DNA from: Streptomyces sp. TBY4
Lineage (GTDB): Bacteria; Actinomycetota; Actinomycetes; Streptomycetales; Streptomycetaceae
Direction: 5' to 3'
Assembly: GCF_024213195.1 (NCBI RefSeq)
Contig: NZ_JANAVF010000002.1
Coordinates: 558,001-622,000, forward strand
Length of the DNA: 64,000 bases
The position numbers were made by a program, and so were the translations under genes. Of the stretch, positions 18,403 to 27,766 are shown in pieces. Each line of letters opens with the position of its first letter. Positions within the stretch are counted from its first letter, which is position 1. The notes beneath the pieces were generated by a model. It worked only from the letters and a program-made list of their open reading frames with translations. It ran no database searches and was not told the DNA's origin.

Positions 18403-19005
18403 ATGTCGCATGCCCGGTCCGCCCTCCGCCGCCCGGAAGCCGGGCTCGCTCTCGTACTGGCGTTCGCGGCTGCCGCCGTGGTCTTCGCCGCCCTCTTCCT
18501 GTTCGGACGGGCGATCACGCCGGACTACACCGCGACGCTGTTCGGGCATGCGGACACCGACGCCGTACGTCTCAAGGCGCAGCTCGCCACCGGCGTCCTG
18601 GGGCTGGCCGCTCTCCAACTGCTCCTGGCGCTGTGGATGTACCGCCGACTGCCCGGGGTGCGACGGGTGCCGGGCCCGGTGCCGGTCGTCCACCGGATCA
18701 CCGGGGTGGTCCTGTTCGCCCTCACCGTCCCGATCGCGGTGCACTGCGTCCGGGCGTACGGCGTGCAGCTGACCGGCTCGCGCGCGGCAGTCCACTCGAT
18801 CGCGGGCTGCTTCTTCTACGGAGCGTTCGCCGCCAAGGTCCTGCTCGTGCGCAGCCGCCGCCTGCCCGGCTGGGCCCTGCCACTGGCCGGGGGCGCGCTG
18901 GCGGTCGCGGTCGTCGTCCTCTGGTACACGAGCGCGCTGTGGTACTTCAACGGAAACAGCGTGCCGCTGCTGTCGCTCGGACACCACCAGCCGGGACCGG
19001 GGTAG
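18403..19005 (+). CDS. Integral membrane protein, DUF6529-like
   Basis: 200 aa with about five membrane helices (residues 16-37, 65-83, 100-122, 125-150, 165-185). A conserved-looking polar signature HADTDAVRLKAQLATG lies before helix 2. The pattern resembles the actinobacterial DUF6529 family, and heme-type or ferric-reductase-like membrane proteins are a distant alternative; no function is established. ACGAGGAG precedes the ATG. It is divergent from the kinase array, with a 208-bp gap. It may be a single-gene transcript. Confidence 0.7.
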   Translation: MSHARSALRRPEAGLALVLAFAAAAVVFAALFLFGRAITPDYTATLFGHADTDAVRLKAQLATGVLGLAALQLLLALWMYRRLPGVRRVPGPVPVVHRITGVVLFALTVPIAVHCVRAYGVQLTGSRAAVHSIAGCFFYGAFAAKVLLVRSRRLPGWALPLAGGALAVAVVVLWYTSALWYFNGNSVPLLSLGHHQPGPG

Positions 19006-19029
19006 ACGGCCGGGCGGGAGCCCCGTTCC

Positions 19030-20595
19030 TCAGGCGGGATCGCCATTGCCGTCGTCCGGCCCTGCGGGCTCCTCCGGCTTCCCCGGGGGAAGGAAGGCGA
19101 CCGCCACGACCGCGGCGAGCAGTACTGCCGAACCGGCGTAGAACGCGGCCGACACGGCATCGGTGACCGCGCCCTTGAGCGCGGGCAGCAGATCGGCCGG
19201 GATCCCGGCAGGCAGGCGCGCGCCCTCCTGGGTCGCCTCCGCCGTCCTGCCGATCGACCGCTCGACCTCGTCGAAGCGCTCGGGAGGGATGCGGGCGTCC
19301 CGGTGCAGGATCTCCTCCAGCCGTGAAGCCTGCACGTGCGCCACGATCGCGCCCATGACCGCGAGCCCCAGCGCCGCGCTGATCTCCCGGGCGGTCTGCA
19401 TCACCCCGGCCGCATAGCCGCGCATCGGGCCGGCGGTGCCGTGCAGGGCCGTCATCCAGGCAGGGCTGACACAGAGGCCCATCCCGATGCCCATCACGCA
19501 GTAGAAGGCCACCAGCCACGCGTAGTCCTGCCGGTGCAGTGCCACCGCCGAGCCGAGCAGGGCCGCCACGCACAGCACCATGCCGATGCCGAGGGGAACG
19601 CGCGCTCCCAGGCGGTCGTAGAGCCTTCCGCCGAGAGGAGCGAACAGGACCGTGGGCAAAGTGAGCGGCAGTACGGCGACACCGGCTTCGAAGGGCGACA
19701 GTTCCATGACGTCCTGGAGCCAGATGACCCCGAACACGGCGAATCCCACGAACGCGAAACGGACCGTGGAGATCACGGCCGTCCCCACCGCGAACTCCTG
19801 GTGCGCGAACAACTCGAAGTGGAGCAGCGGATGGGAGATCCGGCGTTCGCGCACGATCAGGAGCGTCAGCAGCACGACCCCGGCGCCCAGCAGCGTGATG
19901 ACGGCGACCGAGGCCCACCCCCAGTGCCGAGCCTGCATGAGGGCCAGGACCACGCACACCAGCCCCCCGATCAGCAGCGGTGCGCCACCCCAGTCGACCC
20001 GTTCGCGCCGAGGCGGGTCGCCGGTGAGCAGGAGGCGCGCGAGGACCACCGCGGCGATGCCGATGGGAGGGTTGACGAAGAAGATCGCGCGCCAGGAGAG
20101 CGCCGAGGTGAGCAGCCCTCCGATCAGGGGCGCCATGCCGTAAAGGAGGGTCGAGACGCTGGAGGAGATGCCCATGGCCTGGCCGCGCTGCCCGCTGTCG
20201 AACTCCTCGTAGATGAGTACTTGGGAGGCGGGCCGCAGGACCGCCGCCCCGGCCCCCTGAGCGGCGCGCGCGGCGATGAGCCAGGCTTCGGACTGGGCGA
20301 GGCCCGCAGCGACCGATGCCAGAACGAAGATCAGGGTCCCGATGCGGAAGGCGCGCTCGTGCCCCAGGACGTCCCCGAGGCGTCCGCCGAGCACACTCAC
20401 GCCGGCGAAGCTGAGCAGGTAGGCATTGATGATCCACTGGAGTCCGGTGGTCGAAGCGCCCAGGTTCCGCTGGATCGTCGGCAGGGCCACCAGCACCGCC
20501 AGAGCGTCGATGGCGATCATCGACGAAGCGCAGGTCATCGCGGTCAGGACCCACCACCGGTGACGCCTGGTCAGGAATTGCCGGGGCCGTTCCAC
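19030..20595 (-). CDS. MFS multidrug exporter, DHA2 (EmrB/QacA) family
   Basis: 521 aa with about 14 membrane helices. The N-terminal block VLVALPTIQRNLGAS, WIINAYLLSFAG and the antiporter region GRLGDVLGHER match 14-helix drug:H+ antiporters. The GTG at 20595 is chosen for GGAAGGGA just upstream. It lies inside the last codons of the upstream exporter gene, giving a 25-bp overlap and probable translational coupling. Both exporters share the same fold; they may be independent pumps or a tandem duplication that diverged. The substrate is not predictable. Confidence 0.88.
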   Translation of the reverse strand: MERPRQFLTRRHRWWVLTAMTCASSMIAIDALAVLVALPTIQRNLGASTTGLQWIINAYLLSFAGVSVLGGRLGDVLGHERAFRIGTLIFVLASVAAGLAQSEAWLIAARAAQGAGAAVLRPASQVLIYEEFDSGQRGQAMGISSSVSTLLYGMAPLIGGLLTSALSWRAIFFVNPPIGIAAVVLARLLLTGDPPRRERVDWGGAPLLIGGLVCVVLALMQARHWGWASVAVITLLGAGVVLLTLLIVRERRISHPLLHFELFAHQEFAVGTAVISTVRFAFVGFAVFGVIWLQDVMELSPFEAGVAVLPLTLPTVLFAPLGGRLYDRLGARVPLGIGMVLCVAALLGSAVALHRQDYAWLVAFYCVMGIGMGLCVSPAWMTALHGTAGPMRGYAAGVMQTAREISAALGLAVMGAIVAHVQASRLEEILHRDARIPPERFDEVERSIGRTAEATQEGARLPAGIPADLLPALKGAVTDAVSAAFYAGSAVLLAAVVAVAFLPPGKPEEPAGPDDGNGDPA

Positions 20596-22187
20596 CCGTT
20601 CCCTTCCGGTAGATCCGGAGTGAGCGTCCGGGTGGCCCCGTCCGTCACACGGGTTCCCGGATGCAGCAGTGCACACAGGAAGGCCATGCCCAGGGCGATG
20701 GCCATCCCGTAGAAGACCCACTGGTTGCCCGCGGCGTAGTCGGCGCGGATGGCGCGGCCGGAGCTCCGTATCAGAACGGCCGCGGGCCCGTCACCGGTGG
20801 GGGCGCGGTCGTCCGGATGGCCGGTGATCGCCTCCGTGACCTTGCGCGCCGCGCTGCGGGCCTCGCCCGCCGGCATGCCGTTCGCCGTGAGCGTCGAGGT
20901 GACCCGACTGGTGGTGACGTGGACGAGGACCGTCCCGAAGACCGTCATGCCCAGGGCGGAGGCGTAGTTGCGCAGCGTCTGGGTCAGGCCGGTGACCTCG
21001 CCGTACGAGGAGTCGATCGCCCGGTTCACGGCGTCGGTGGAGGCCGGGGAGAGCAGGAAGCCGATGCCGGCTCCGGCGAGGCAGACGTAGGGCCACTGGT
21101 CGTGGGCCGACAGGACGGTCAGCTTCCACGCCCACAGGGCGAAGCCCAGGCAGCCGAGCGCCGAGCCGATCAGCATCGCGGGCCGGGCACCGCGCTTGTC
21201 GAGGATCCTGCCGCCGGCCTGGGCCGCGAGGGCGAAGCCCGCGAAGAAGTACAGCAGGTAGAACCCGGCCTGGTACGTCGAGGCGCTGAGCGAGATCTGT
21301 GCGTACACCGAGGCGAAGAACATCACCGGGACGAACGCCAGCATCGCGCAGAAGAGCACGAGGACGTCGGCCGTGAACGCCCGGTCGCGGAAGACGCGCA
21401 GCTTGATGAGGGGATCGGCGGACCGCAGTTCGTGCCGGCAGAAGAGCACGATCAGGGCCAGCCCGCCGATGATGCACGCCCATGTCGCGAAGGAGCCCCA
21501 GCCCCAGGACGGAGCCTGCTGCAGTCCGAGGACGCTCAGTCCCAGTCCGGAGGCGACGAGTACGGCGCCCGGCACGTCCAGGCGTTCGGGCCGCCGCGGG
21601 TTCGGGATGCGCGCGGCTGCGACGAGGAGGAGCGAGACGAGTGCGATGGGGAGGTTGACCCAGAAGATGGCCCGCCAGGTCCAGGTGGTCAGCACGCCGC
21701 CGAGCAGCGGGCTGACGACGGTGAGCGAGCCGGCCACGACGTAGAACACGGCCAGGGCCCTGCCCCGTTCGTCGACGGGGAAGGCATCGACGACGATGGC
21801 GACGGCGGCCGGGAAGAGCAGGGCCGCGCCGATGCCCTGCAAGGCGCGGGAGAGCACGAGCCAGCTCTGGGCGAGGTCTCCCACCGGCGCCGCACTGCAC
21901 AGCAGGGACGCTCCGGCGAAGACCACGATGCCGATGACCACCATGCGGCGGTGCCCGAAGATGTCGGCGAGTCGCCCGCCGAGTGCGAAGAACGCGGCGA
22001 GGGCGAGCAGGTAGGAGTTGACCACCTGTTGCATGCCGGACGCGCTGAGGCTGATGTCCGCCACGATGTAGGGGGCCGCGATGCTGACGATCGTCTGGTC
22101 CACGAAGATCATCGAGACGGCGAAGAGCATGGCCGCCAGGGTCAGGACCCGCCTCGGGCCACCGTCCCGCCCCTTGCTGCCGTTCAC
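20571..22187 (-). CDS. MFS multidrug exporter, DHA2 (EmrB/QacA) family
   Basis: 538 aa, about 14 helices, with DQTIVSIAAPYIVADISLS, QQVVNSYLLALAAF and GRLADIFGHRR typical of DHA2 exporters. A periplasmic loop and helix near the C-terminus carry a region with conserved charged residues (AARKVTEAITGHPDDRAP). Two starts are possible: ATG at 22196 has GGAGG almost touching it, while GTG at 22187 has GGAGG at 7 nt, so the GTG is preferred. It heads a two-gene operon with the overlapping second exporter. No regulator gene of the usual TetR type adjoins it. Confidence 0.88.
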   Translation of the reverse strand: MNGSKGRDGGPRRVLTLAAMLFAVSMIFVDQTIVSIAAPYIVADISLSASGMQQVVNSYLLALAAFFALGGRLADIFGHRRMVVIGIVVFAGASLLCSAAPVGDLAQSWLVLSRALQGIGAALLFPAAVAIVVDAFPVDERGRALAVFYVVAGSLTVVSPLLGGVLTTWTWRAIFWVNLPIALVSLLLVAAARIPNPRRPERLDVPGAVLVASGLGLSVLGLQQAPSWGWGSFATWACIIGGLALIVLFCRHELRSADPLIKLRVFRDRAFTADVLVLFCAMLAFVPVMFFASVYAQISLSASTYQAGFYLLYFFAGFALAAQAGGRILDKRGARPAMLIGSALGCLGFALWAWKLTVLSAHDQWPYVCLAGAGIGFLLSPASTDAVNRAIDSSYGEVTGLTQTLRNYASALGMTVFGTVLVHVTTSRVTSTLTANGMPAGEARSAARKVTEAITGHPDDRAPTGDGPAAVLIRSSGRAIRADYAAGNQWVFYGMAIALGMAFLCALLHPGTRVTDGATRTLTPDLPEGNGWNGPGNS

Positions 22188-22245
22188 ACGTTCCATCCTC
22201 CCCGCGGGGGATCGGTGGCGCACACCGGGGGAGACCGGCGGTCCG

Positions 22246-23697
22246 TCAGGGCCGGCGGCGGTCGTGACCGGGGCAACCGGGTGCGCGGGTGGCCGCGTGG
22301 GTGGTGGTGCCGAGGAAAGCGGCCCTGTAGCAGTCGGGGGCGCCCTTCCCGCCCGGGACCGTGCAGGTGGCCTCGCCCCGGCCGTCGGCCGTCTCGATGC
22401 AGAGCACCTTCGAGCCGGTGGAGAACAGGACCTCCTCGCCCGCCAGGGGCCGGCCCCCGCTGGTCAGCCGGGCCTTCAGGGTGGCACCGGGGTTGCTCGG
22501 CGCACCCGGTGCGTCCGGGCGCGAGGCCGGCTCGGCGGCCCGGCCCTTCCCGTGGCCCTGGACCTCCAACGTGAGGCCGGCCGGGGTCGTGCCGACGGTC
22601 CTGGTCCCGATGGCGATCCCCAGCGGAATGTCGAAGCCGTCGATGGGGGGCTCGATGACGGTGTGGGTGGTGGTGTCGATCGCCGAGACGCTGTCGTTCC
22701 CGGAACTGGTGACGTAGACGCGCGAGCCGTCCGGGGTGACCGCCACACCCTCGGGCTGCTGTCCGGAGTCGACGTTGGCGATGACGGTGGGCGGGGTGGC
22801 GAGGAGGTCGATCACCGACACGTTGCCCGCGCCGAAGTTCGCGGTGTACGCACGCCTGCCGTCCGGGCTGACCGCCACGTCCGCGGGGCTCGTCGTCCCC
22901 CCTCCGACACTGAAGGTCTGGACGACGGTGTCGTTCGCGGTGTCGATCACCGAGACCGTTCCGTCCCCGAAGTTGGTGACGTAGACGCGCGTGCCGTCCG
23001 GGCTCGCCGCCACGCCCTGGGGGAACGAGCCCACGGGGATGGTGCGTTCGAAGGTGTTGTTCACGGTGTCGAACACGGCCACGGCCCCCACGCCGAAGGA
23101 GGGGCGGACGGCGATGTACGCCTTGGTGCCGTTCGCCGCGAGCGCCAGGTCCTGGGGGTTGTTCCCGACGCCGAAGGTGGCGACCTGCACCGGGACGTCG
23201 ACGGTGTCGACCACCGACAGGGAGCCGTCGTTCTGATTGGTGACGTAGGCCCGGCCGCCGTCCGCGCTCAGCGCCACGGCCGTGGGGTTGTTGCCGACGT
23301 CGACGGTGAGGAAGCTGTTGTCGGCGGGGAAGACGATCGCCATGGTGTTCGCCAGCGCGTTGGCGACGTACACGCGCGTGCCGTCCGGGCTCACCGCCAC
23401 ACCGTTGGGGTCGGCATTGGGCTCGGGGCTGACGGCGAAGGTGCCGGTGACGGTGTTGTCGGCGGTACTGATCATCGTCAGGCGGTCCGACCCGCCGTTG
23501 GCCACGTAGGCGAAGGTGCCGCTCTGCGCGCCGATCGGCGGCGGCGGGGTGGCCGCCGAGGCCGGGGCCGCCACCGAGGCCAGCACGGCCAGTCCCGCCA
23601 CCCACCCCCGTGCGGGCGTCCACCACCGGCCACCGGCGGGGCGCGGCCCCGTTGGTTCCTGTTCCGCCTCGTTCAGGACCGTGAGGGCCGACACCAT
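22246..23697 (-). CDS. Secreted YVTN-family beta-propeller protein
   Basis: 483 aa. After a cytoplasmic head there is a signal-like hydrophobic segment (about 31-48, ending ASA). Then come repeated blades of about 42-45 residues with the YVTN signature (AYVANGGSD, VYVANALAN, AYVTNQNDG, VYVTNFGDG, AYTANFGAG, VYVTSSGND) and the VSPDGTRVYV link. A C-terminal Ig-like region of about 100 residues with three or four Cys (CIETADG, CTVPGG, CYRAAF) follows. AGGAGG sits 6 nt before the ATG. Such propellers are surface or exported scaffolds; no catalytic residues are recognisable. It is divergent from the gene at 23905. Confidence 0.85.
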   Translation of the reverse strand: MVSALTVLNEAEQEPTGPRPAGGRWWTPARGWVAGLAVLASVAAPASAATPPPPIGAQSGTFAYVANGGSDRLTMISTADNTVTGTFAVSPEPNADPNGVAVSPDGTRVYVANALANTMAIVFPADNSFLTVDVGNNPTAVALSADGGRAYVTNQNDGSLSVVDTVDVPVQVATFGVGNNPQDLALAANGTKAYIAVRPSFGVGAVAVFDTVNNTFERTIPVGSFPQGVAASPDGTRVYVTNFGDGTVSVIDTANDTVVQTFSVGGGTTSPADVAVSPDGRRAYTANFGAGNVSVIDLLATPPTVIANVDSGQQPEGVAVTPDGSRVYVTSSGNDSVSAIDTTTHTVIEPPIDGFDIPLGIAIGTRTVGTTPAGLTLEVQGHGKGRAAEPASRPDAPGAPSNPGATLKARLTSGGRPLAGEEVLFSTGSKVLCIETADGRGEATCTVPGGKGAPDCYRAAFLGTTTHAATRAPGCPGHDRRRP

Positions 23698-23904
23698 GAA
23701 AGACCTCCTGCAGGGGACGACACGACGCTAGGAGCGGCGGACGCGGAGATGCGCCCGACACCCCGGACGAGAACCGTTCGGAGGATCCGAATGGGCCGTC
23801 CGGCTCCGACGGCGGTCCGGTCATCGACTGCGCGGGCTCCACCAGGATCGGACTCACCGTGCGCGGTGGCCCTCCGGCGGGGCGGACGCGGGCCACACTG
23901 ACCC

Positions 23905-24579
23905 ATGAGCGAACTCACGGTCACGGCTCCGAGGAGACTCCTGGCCGGCGGCCTCCTCTGGGCGTCACTGGTCCAGATCTTCATCGTGAACAACGCCGTC
24001 GTCATGCCCCGCGCGTCGCGGCAGAGCCTGACGGACGAGATCATCTCGGCGCTCGGCGTCACGCGGTGCGCGCGGGTCGAGGGCATCCGGTTCTGCTCGC
24101 CTTGGCACGAGGCCGCGAACAGTGCATGGATCGTCGGTGGGCTGTGCCTGGCCGTGGGCGCGGTCCTCAATGCGGTGATCCTCCCGGCCGGCCGGCGGCG
24201 GGCCGTGACCACCGGCGCCTTCGTCCTCAGCGGACTGGGGCTCGTCTCGGCCGGACTCAACCCCTACAACCTCCGGCTGGCACTCCACCTGTTGTCCGCC
24301 GGGACGTGCTTCATCGCCGGGGCGGTGGGCGTCCTGCTGCTCGGCAGTGGGTTCCGGCACATGAACCGCTCCTCCTGGGGAGTGACGGGCATGGTGTGCG
24401 GGGTGGTGTCCCTCGTGGGCACCGCCGTCACCGCGGTGCATCCGGCGCCCTCGTTCCAGGGGCTGTTCGAGCGGGCGTCCGCATGGCCGAGCGTGTTGTG
24501 GATCATCGGTACGGGGGTGGTCCTGGCCCGTGCGGCCTGGCGTACGCACCGCCACCGGGACGACCGCCCTACCCTCTGA
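23905..24579 (+). CDS. Membrane protein, DUF998-like
   Basis: 224 aa, about six hydrophobic helices (12-30, 75-98, 105-125, 132-150, 160-182, 192-212). An external loop after helix 1 holds two Cys (RCARVEGIRFCSPW) and the phrase CSPWHEAANSAW, resembling DUF998-type membrane proteins, where a short WH motif follows the first loop. No function is known. It ends 2 bp before the downstream desaturase start, so the two are probably co-transcribed, which may hint at a role in membrane lipid physiology (inference). Confidence 0.65.
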   Translation: MSELTVTAPRRLLAGGLLWASLVQIFIVNNAVVMPRASRQSLTDEIISALGVTRCARVEGIRFCSPWHEAANSAWIVGGLCLAVGAVLNAVILPAGRRRAVTTGAFVLSGLGLVSAGLNPYNLRLALHLLSAGTCFIAGAVGVLLLGSGFRHMNRSSWGVTGMVCGVVSLVGTAVTAVHPAPSFQGLFERASAWPSVLWIIGTGVVLARAAWRTHRHRDDRPTL

Positions 24580-24581
24580 CC

Positions 24582-25640
24582 ATGCCTTCTCCAGAGCCGG
24601 ATCCAGCTCCGGAACCGTTTCCGCCCGCTCGGGCGCTGCCGGGCAGTGACTTCGCCCGGCTGTCCAAGAAGATCAGGGCCGCCGGCCTGATGGACCGGCG
24701 CCCCGCCTATTACGCCCTGCGCATCGCCGTCGTGAGCGCGCTCTACGTCGCGGGCTGGGCAGCGCTCGTAGCGATCGGCGACAGCTGGTGGACGCTGCTG
24801 GACGCGGTCTTCCTCGCCTTCGTGTTCGGACAGGTCGCCCTGCTCGCCCATGACATCGCGCACCGGCAGGTCTTCCGGTTGCGCCGGGCGACCGAAGCCG
24901 CGGGGCTCCTCGTCGGGAACTTCTGCATCGCGATCGGCTACGGCTTCTGGCGGGACAAGCACACCCGCCACCACACCCACCCCAACAACGAGGAGCTCGA
25001 CCCCGACGTCCGTCCCAGCGTCATTCTCTGGACCCAGGACCAGGCCCGCGCCGCGAAGGGTCTGCCGCGGCTCGTCGCCCCCGTCCAGGCGTTCCTGTTC
25101 TTTCCCCTCCTCACGCTGGAAGCCTTCAACCTCCACCTGGGCTCGATCCGGTCACTGTCGGACAGGTCCCTGAAGAACAGGGGGTGGGAGGCGGCCCTGC
25201 TCGGCGCGCACTTCGCCGCCTACCTGGGCGCCCTGTTCCTGGTCCTGCCGCCCGGCAAGGGGATTGCGTTCCTGCTGGCCCACCAGTGTCTCTTCGGCAT
25301 CTACCTCGGCTGCGTCTTCGCCCCCAACCACAAGGGCATGCCGACCCTGCGGGGCACGGACCGGACCGATTTCCTACGCCGCCAGGTACTCACCTCGCGC
25401 AACGTCCGGGGCGGCCGGATCACCGGCATCCTCCTCGGCGGCCTCAACCACCAGATCGAGCACCACCTCTTCCCGAGCATGCCCAGCCCGAACCTGCGCA
25501 GGGCCCAGGCCATCGTCCGCAGCCACTGCCAGGAGCTCGGGGTCGGCTACCTGGAGACCAGCCTGACCGAGTCCTACCGACAGGCCCTCGCCGGCCTCCA
25601 TCACGCGGGCGCGCCGCTCCGGGAAGCCCGTACGACCTGA
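24582..25640 (+). CDS. Membrane fatty-acid desaturase
   Basis: 352-aa di-iron desaturase with three histidine boxes: HDIAHRQ (H90, H94), HTRHHTH (H127-H133) and NHQIEHH (H290, H294, H295). The Q/N-I-E-HH form of the third box is that of acyl-lipid/front-end-type desaturases; no fused cytochrome b5 is present. Helices flank box 1 and lie between boxes 2 and 3. It starts 2 bp after the previous stop. TACCCT 6 nt before the ATG could also supply a leaderless internal start. It differs clearly from the desaturase at 10427 and has no reductase beside it. Confidence 0.9.
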   Translation: MPSPEPDPAPEPFPPARALPGSDFARLSKKIRAAGLMDRRPAYYALRIAVVSALYVAGWAALVAIGDSWWTLLDAVFLAFVFGQVALLAHDIAHRQVFRLRRATEAAGLLVGNFCIAIGYGFWRDKHTRHHTHPNNEELDPDVRPSVILWTQDQARAAKGLPRLVAPVQAFLFFPLLTLEAFNLHLGSIRSLSDRSLKNRGWEAALLGAHFAAYLGALFLVLPPGKGIAFLLAHQCLFGIYLGCVFAPNHKGMPTLRGTDRTDFLRRQVLTSRNVRGGRITGILLGGLNHQIEHHLFPSMPSPNLRRAQAIVRSHCQELGVGYLETSLTESYRQALAGLHHAGAPLREARTT

Positions 25641-25655
25641 CGTCCCGCACGGCTG

Positions 25656-27596
25656 TCAGCCGACTGGGGCGGGGTTGCGGGGGTCGGTCGGACGGGGATC
25701 CGCCGGGCGGGGGACGAAGACCGGGGAGTCCGACTGGTAGAAGAGGTCGATGTCGGCCTCCTCGCCGCCGACGATCAGGGTGTCCCAGGCACCGCTCTCC
25801 CGCAGGGTGCGGAGGGTGGCCGGAGCGATCGAGGCGAGGTGGGAGCGGAGTTCCCCGTCGCCGGGCAGTCCGGGCATCCGGGGCGCCAGCCGCTCGCGGA
25901 TTGCGGCCATCCGGTCCAGCAGTGCTTCCAGGTCGCTGCCGCCCCCGGTGTCGGCCGTGCCGGGGAGGCCGGCTGCACCACCGCCGGCCTCCGCGCTGCG
26001 CGCGATGATGTCCTTGATGGCGCGGGTGACGCCCTGTTCGTCGGTGGTCACCATGGCGTTCCAGGCCCGGCTCTTGTGCCGGTACTGGAGCATGGACATC
26101 GCCGCCTCGTGCCGGATGAAGTCGGCGTCCCGCAACGGCTTGCCCCGCCAGGCGCGGCTGAGCGAGCGGGCCAGCGAAGTGGCCGAGGCCAGGCCGCTGT
26201 TGAGGCCGCGGCCGGGCCAGAAGTGAATGGCGTTGGCCGCGTCGCCCAGGAGGAAGCCGTAGGTGCCGGGGGCGGTCGTGGTGGGCCGGTGCAGCTGGGC
26301 GGTGAACCGCGGACGCTGCACCATGTCCAGGCGGAACGAGGTGATGGCGGACAGGTCCTCCTCGGCCACCCCGAACAGGCTGAGTCCCTGGCGGATCTCC
26401 TTCCACAGCGGGGAGCCGCGCAGCAGGGCGGGCAGGAACAGGGTGCCGTGGGTGGGGCAGCGGAACTCGTTGTCCTCCTCCTGCCGGCTCATCAGGCAGG
26501 GTCGGGCGGCGATGCACTCCTCGAAGACCTGGCGGACCGGGTCGATACCGATGACGTTCTTGGTCTCCTCCCGGGTGAGCCGCATGTTCAGGAAGCCCTC
26601 GCCGCGCAGCGAGTTGAGCAGGAACCGGTTCTGCGACACGGTGAGCAGCACGCTCATCGGGTCCGGCAGCCTCGACTTGACGCGCAGCCCCAGCACGACG
26701 TCCTGGAGGTGCTCGCCGTCGAGGGAGTAGATCGAGGCGTCGGCCGCGCCGAAGCGGTCGGCGTAGTGCTCGCGGGTGCGGGAACGGCCGCCCTCGGCGA
26801 TCACGAGGACGTGTTCCTGGGAGATCCGGTTCTGGCTCTCCGCCGCGTCGAAGCGCTGGGGGACCAGGCGGATCGACGGCCTGTCGTTGGCCAAGTCGAG
26901 CAGCCGGTCCTCGATGTGGGCGATCCGGATGTTGCGGGGCGGGCGGCCGTCGACCGAATCGGGGCCCACGGGCCACATCTCGGAGTAGGCGCCACCGTCG
27001 TCGAAGAGGGCACCGAGCACCTCCTCGGACAGGGCGAGGTACTGCCGGCTCTGTACGGTCACCACCTGCTGGCGGCGGAAGTTCCCCTGGGTCTCGTCCT
27101 TCCAGACGACTGACGGGCCCTTCCTGGTCCAGCGCCCGTCGTAGACGGTGATGGCGGTCCGCCCGGGCAGCATCTCGTCGAGGGCCAGGGCGAAGGCGAG
27201 CCCGACAGGGCCGCCGCCGGTGACGGTGACCCGCAGGGTGCCGGGGTCCGCGGCGCTGGGCCGGGGCGCATCCAGGAGGGAGAGGTCCATGACCGTCTCC
27301 ATCACGTCGGAGGCCTCGTAGAGGAACGTTTCATCGCCGATCCGGATGCAGTCGTTCGGACGCAGCACATGCCGGGTGACGCGCTGGTCGTTGACGAAGG
27401 TGCCGTTGCGGCTGTCCCGGTCGTAGAGGACGAAACCGGCGTCCTCGGCAAGGATCTCGGCGTGCAACCGGGAGGCACTGGGGCTGACGATCACGACGCC
27501 GCTGTCGCTCTTGCGCCCGAAACTGAGGGGCTCGCTGCCCAGGACCAGGCTCTGCCCGGTGAAGGGACCCGTGCATCCAACGATGACCGAAGGCAC
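25656..27596 (-). CDS. FHA domain fused to a flavin-dependent monooxygenase-like protein
   Basis: 646 aa, no signal or membrane helix. Residues about 5-95 form a forkhead-associated phosphothreonine-binding domain with FGRK (26-29), SRLHAEI (42-48) and SRNGTFVN (62-69). From about 122 a Rossmann FAD site follows (TVTGGGPVGLAFA). The class-A monooxygenase GD motif (LLGDAANAIHFWPGRGLNSG) lies near residue 455. The C-terminal 150 residues are helical with an acidic tail. The GTG at 27596 is chosen for AAGGAG 6 nt upstream. The gene is divergent from a membrane Ser/Thr kinase with 170 bp between, so the FHA head could dock on that phosphorylated kinase. The flavin substrate is unknown. Confidence 0.85.
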   Translation of the reverse strand: MPSVIVGCTGPFTGQSLVLGSEPLSFGRKSDSGVVIVSPSASRLHAEILAEDAGFVLYDRDSRNGTFVNDQRVTRHVLRPNDCIRIGDETFLYEASDVMETVMDLSLLDAPRPSAADPGTLRVTVTGGGPVGLAFALALDEMLPGRTAITVYDGRWTRKGPSVVWKDETQGNFRRQQVVTVQSRQYLALSEEVLGALFDDGGAYSEMWPVGPDSVDGRPPRNIRIAHIEDRLLDLANDRPSIRLVPQRFDAAESQNRISQEHVLVIAEGGRSRTREHYADRFGAADASIYSLDGEHLQDVVLGLRVKSRLPDPMSVLLTVSQNRFLLNSLRGEGFLNMRLTREETKNVIGIDPVRQVFEECIAARPCLMSRQEEDNEFRCPTHGTLFLPALLRGSPLWKEIRQGLSLFGVAEEDLSAITSFRLDMVQRPRFTAQLHRPTTTAPGTYGFLLGDAANAIHFWPGRGLNSGLASATSLARSLSRAWRGKPLRDADFIRHEAAMSMLQYRHKSRAWNAMVTTDEQGVTRAIKDIIARSAEAGGGAAGLPGTADTGGGSDLEALLDRMAAIRERLAPRMPGLPGDGELRSHLASIAPATLRTLRESGAWDTLIVGGEEADIDLFYQSDSPVFVPRPADPRPTDPRNPAPVG

Positions 27597-27700
27597 GCCA
27601 CACTCCTTGATGAAGACGCCTGCTGACTCCTCGTACGACAGCAACACGCCGTGCCGAAGGTGTTCGGTTCAGCCAATCCCGAAAAATCTCGACCACCCCG

Positions 27701-27728
27701 TTGAACCGGAGGTCCCGGTCCGTACGTG
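27701..27728 (+). promoter_or_regulatory. Candidate promoter of the Ser/Thr kinase gene
   Basis: TTGAAC at 27701-27706 and TACGTG at 27723-27728 are 16 bp apart, a plausible sigma-HrdB-type -35/-10 pair, 38 nt before the kinase start. Confidence 0.35.
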
Positions 27729-27766
27729 ATGTCGGCGTCGGTAGGCGATCAGAGGAGAACCGCCCC

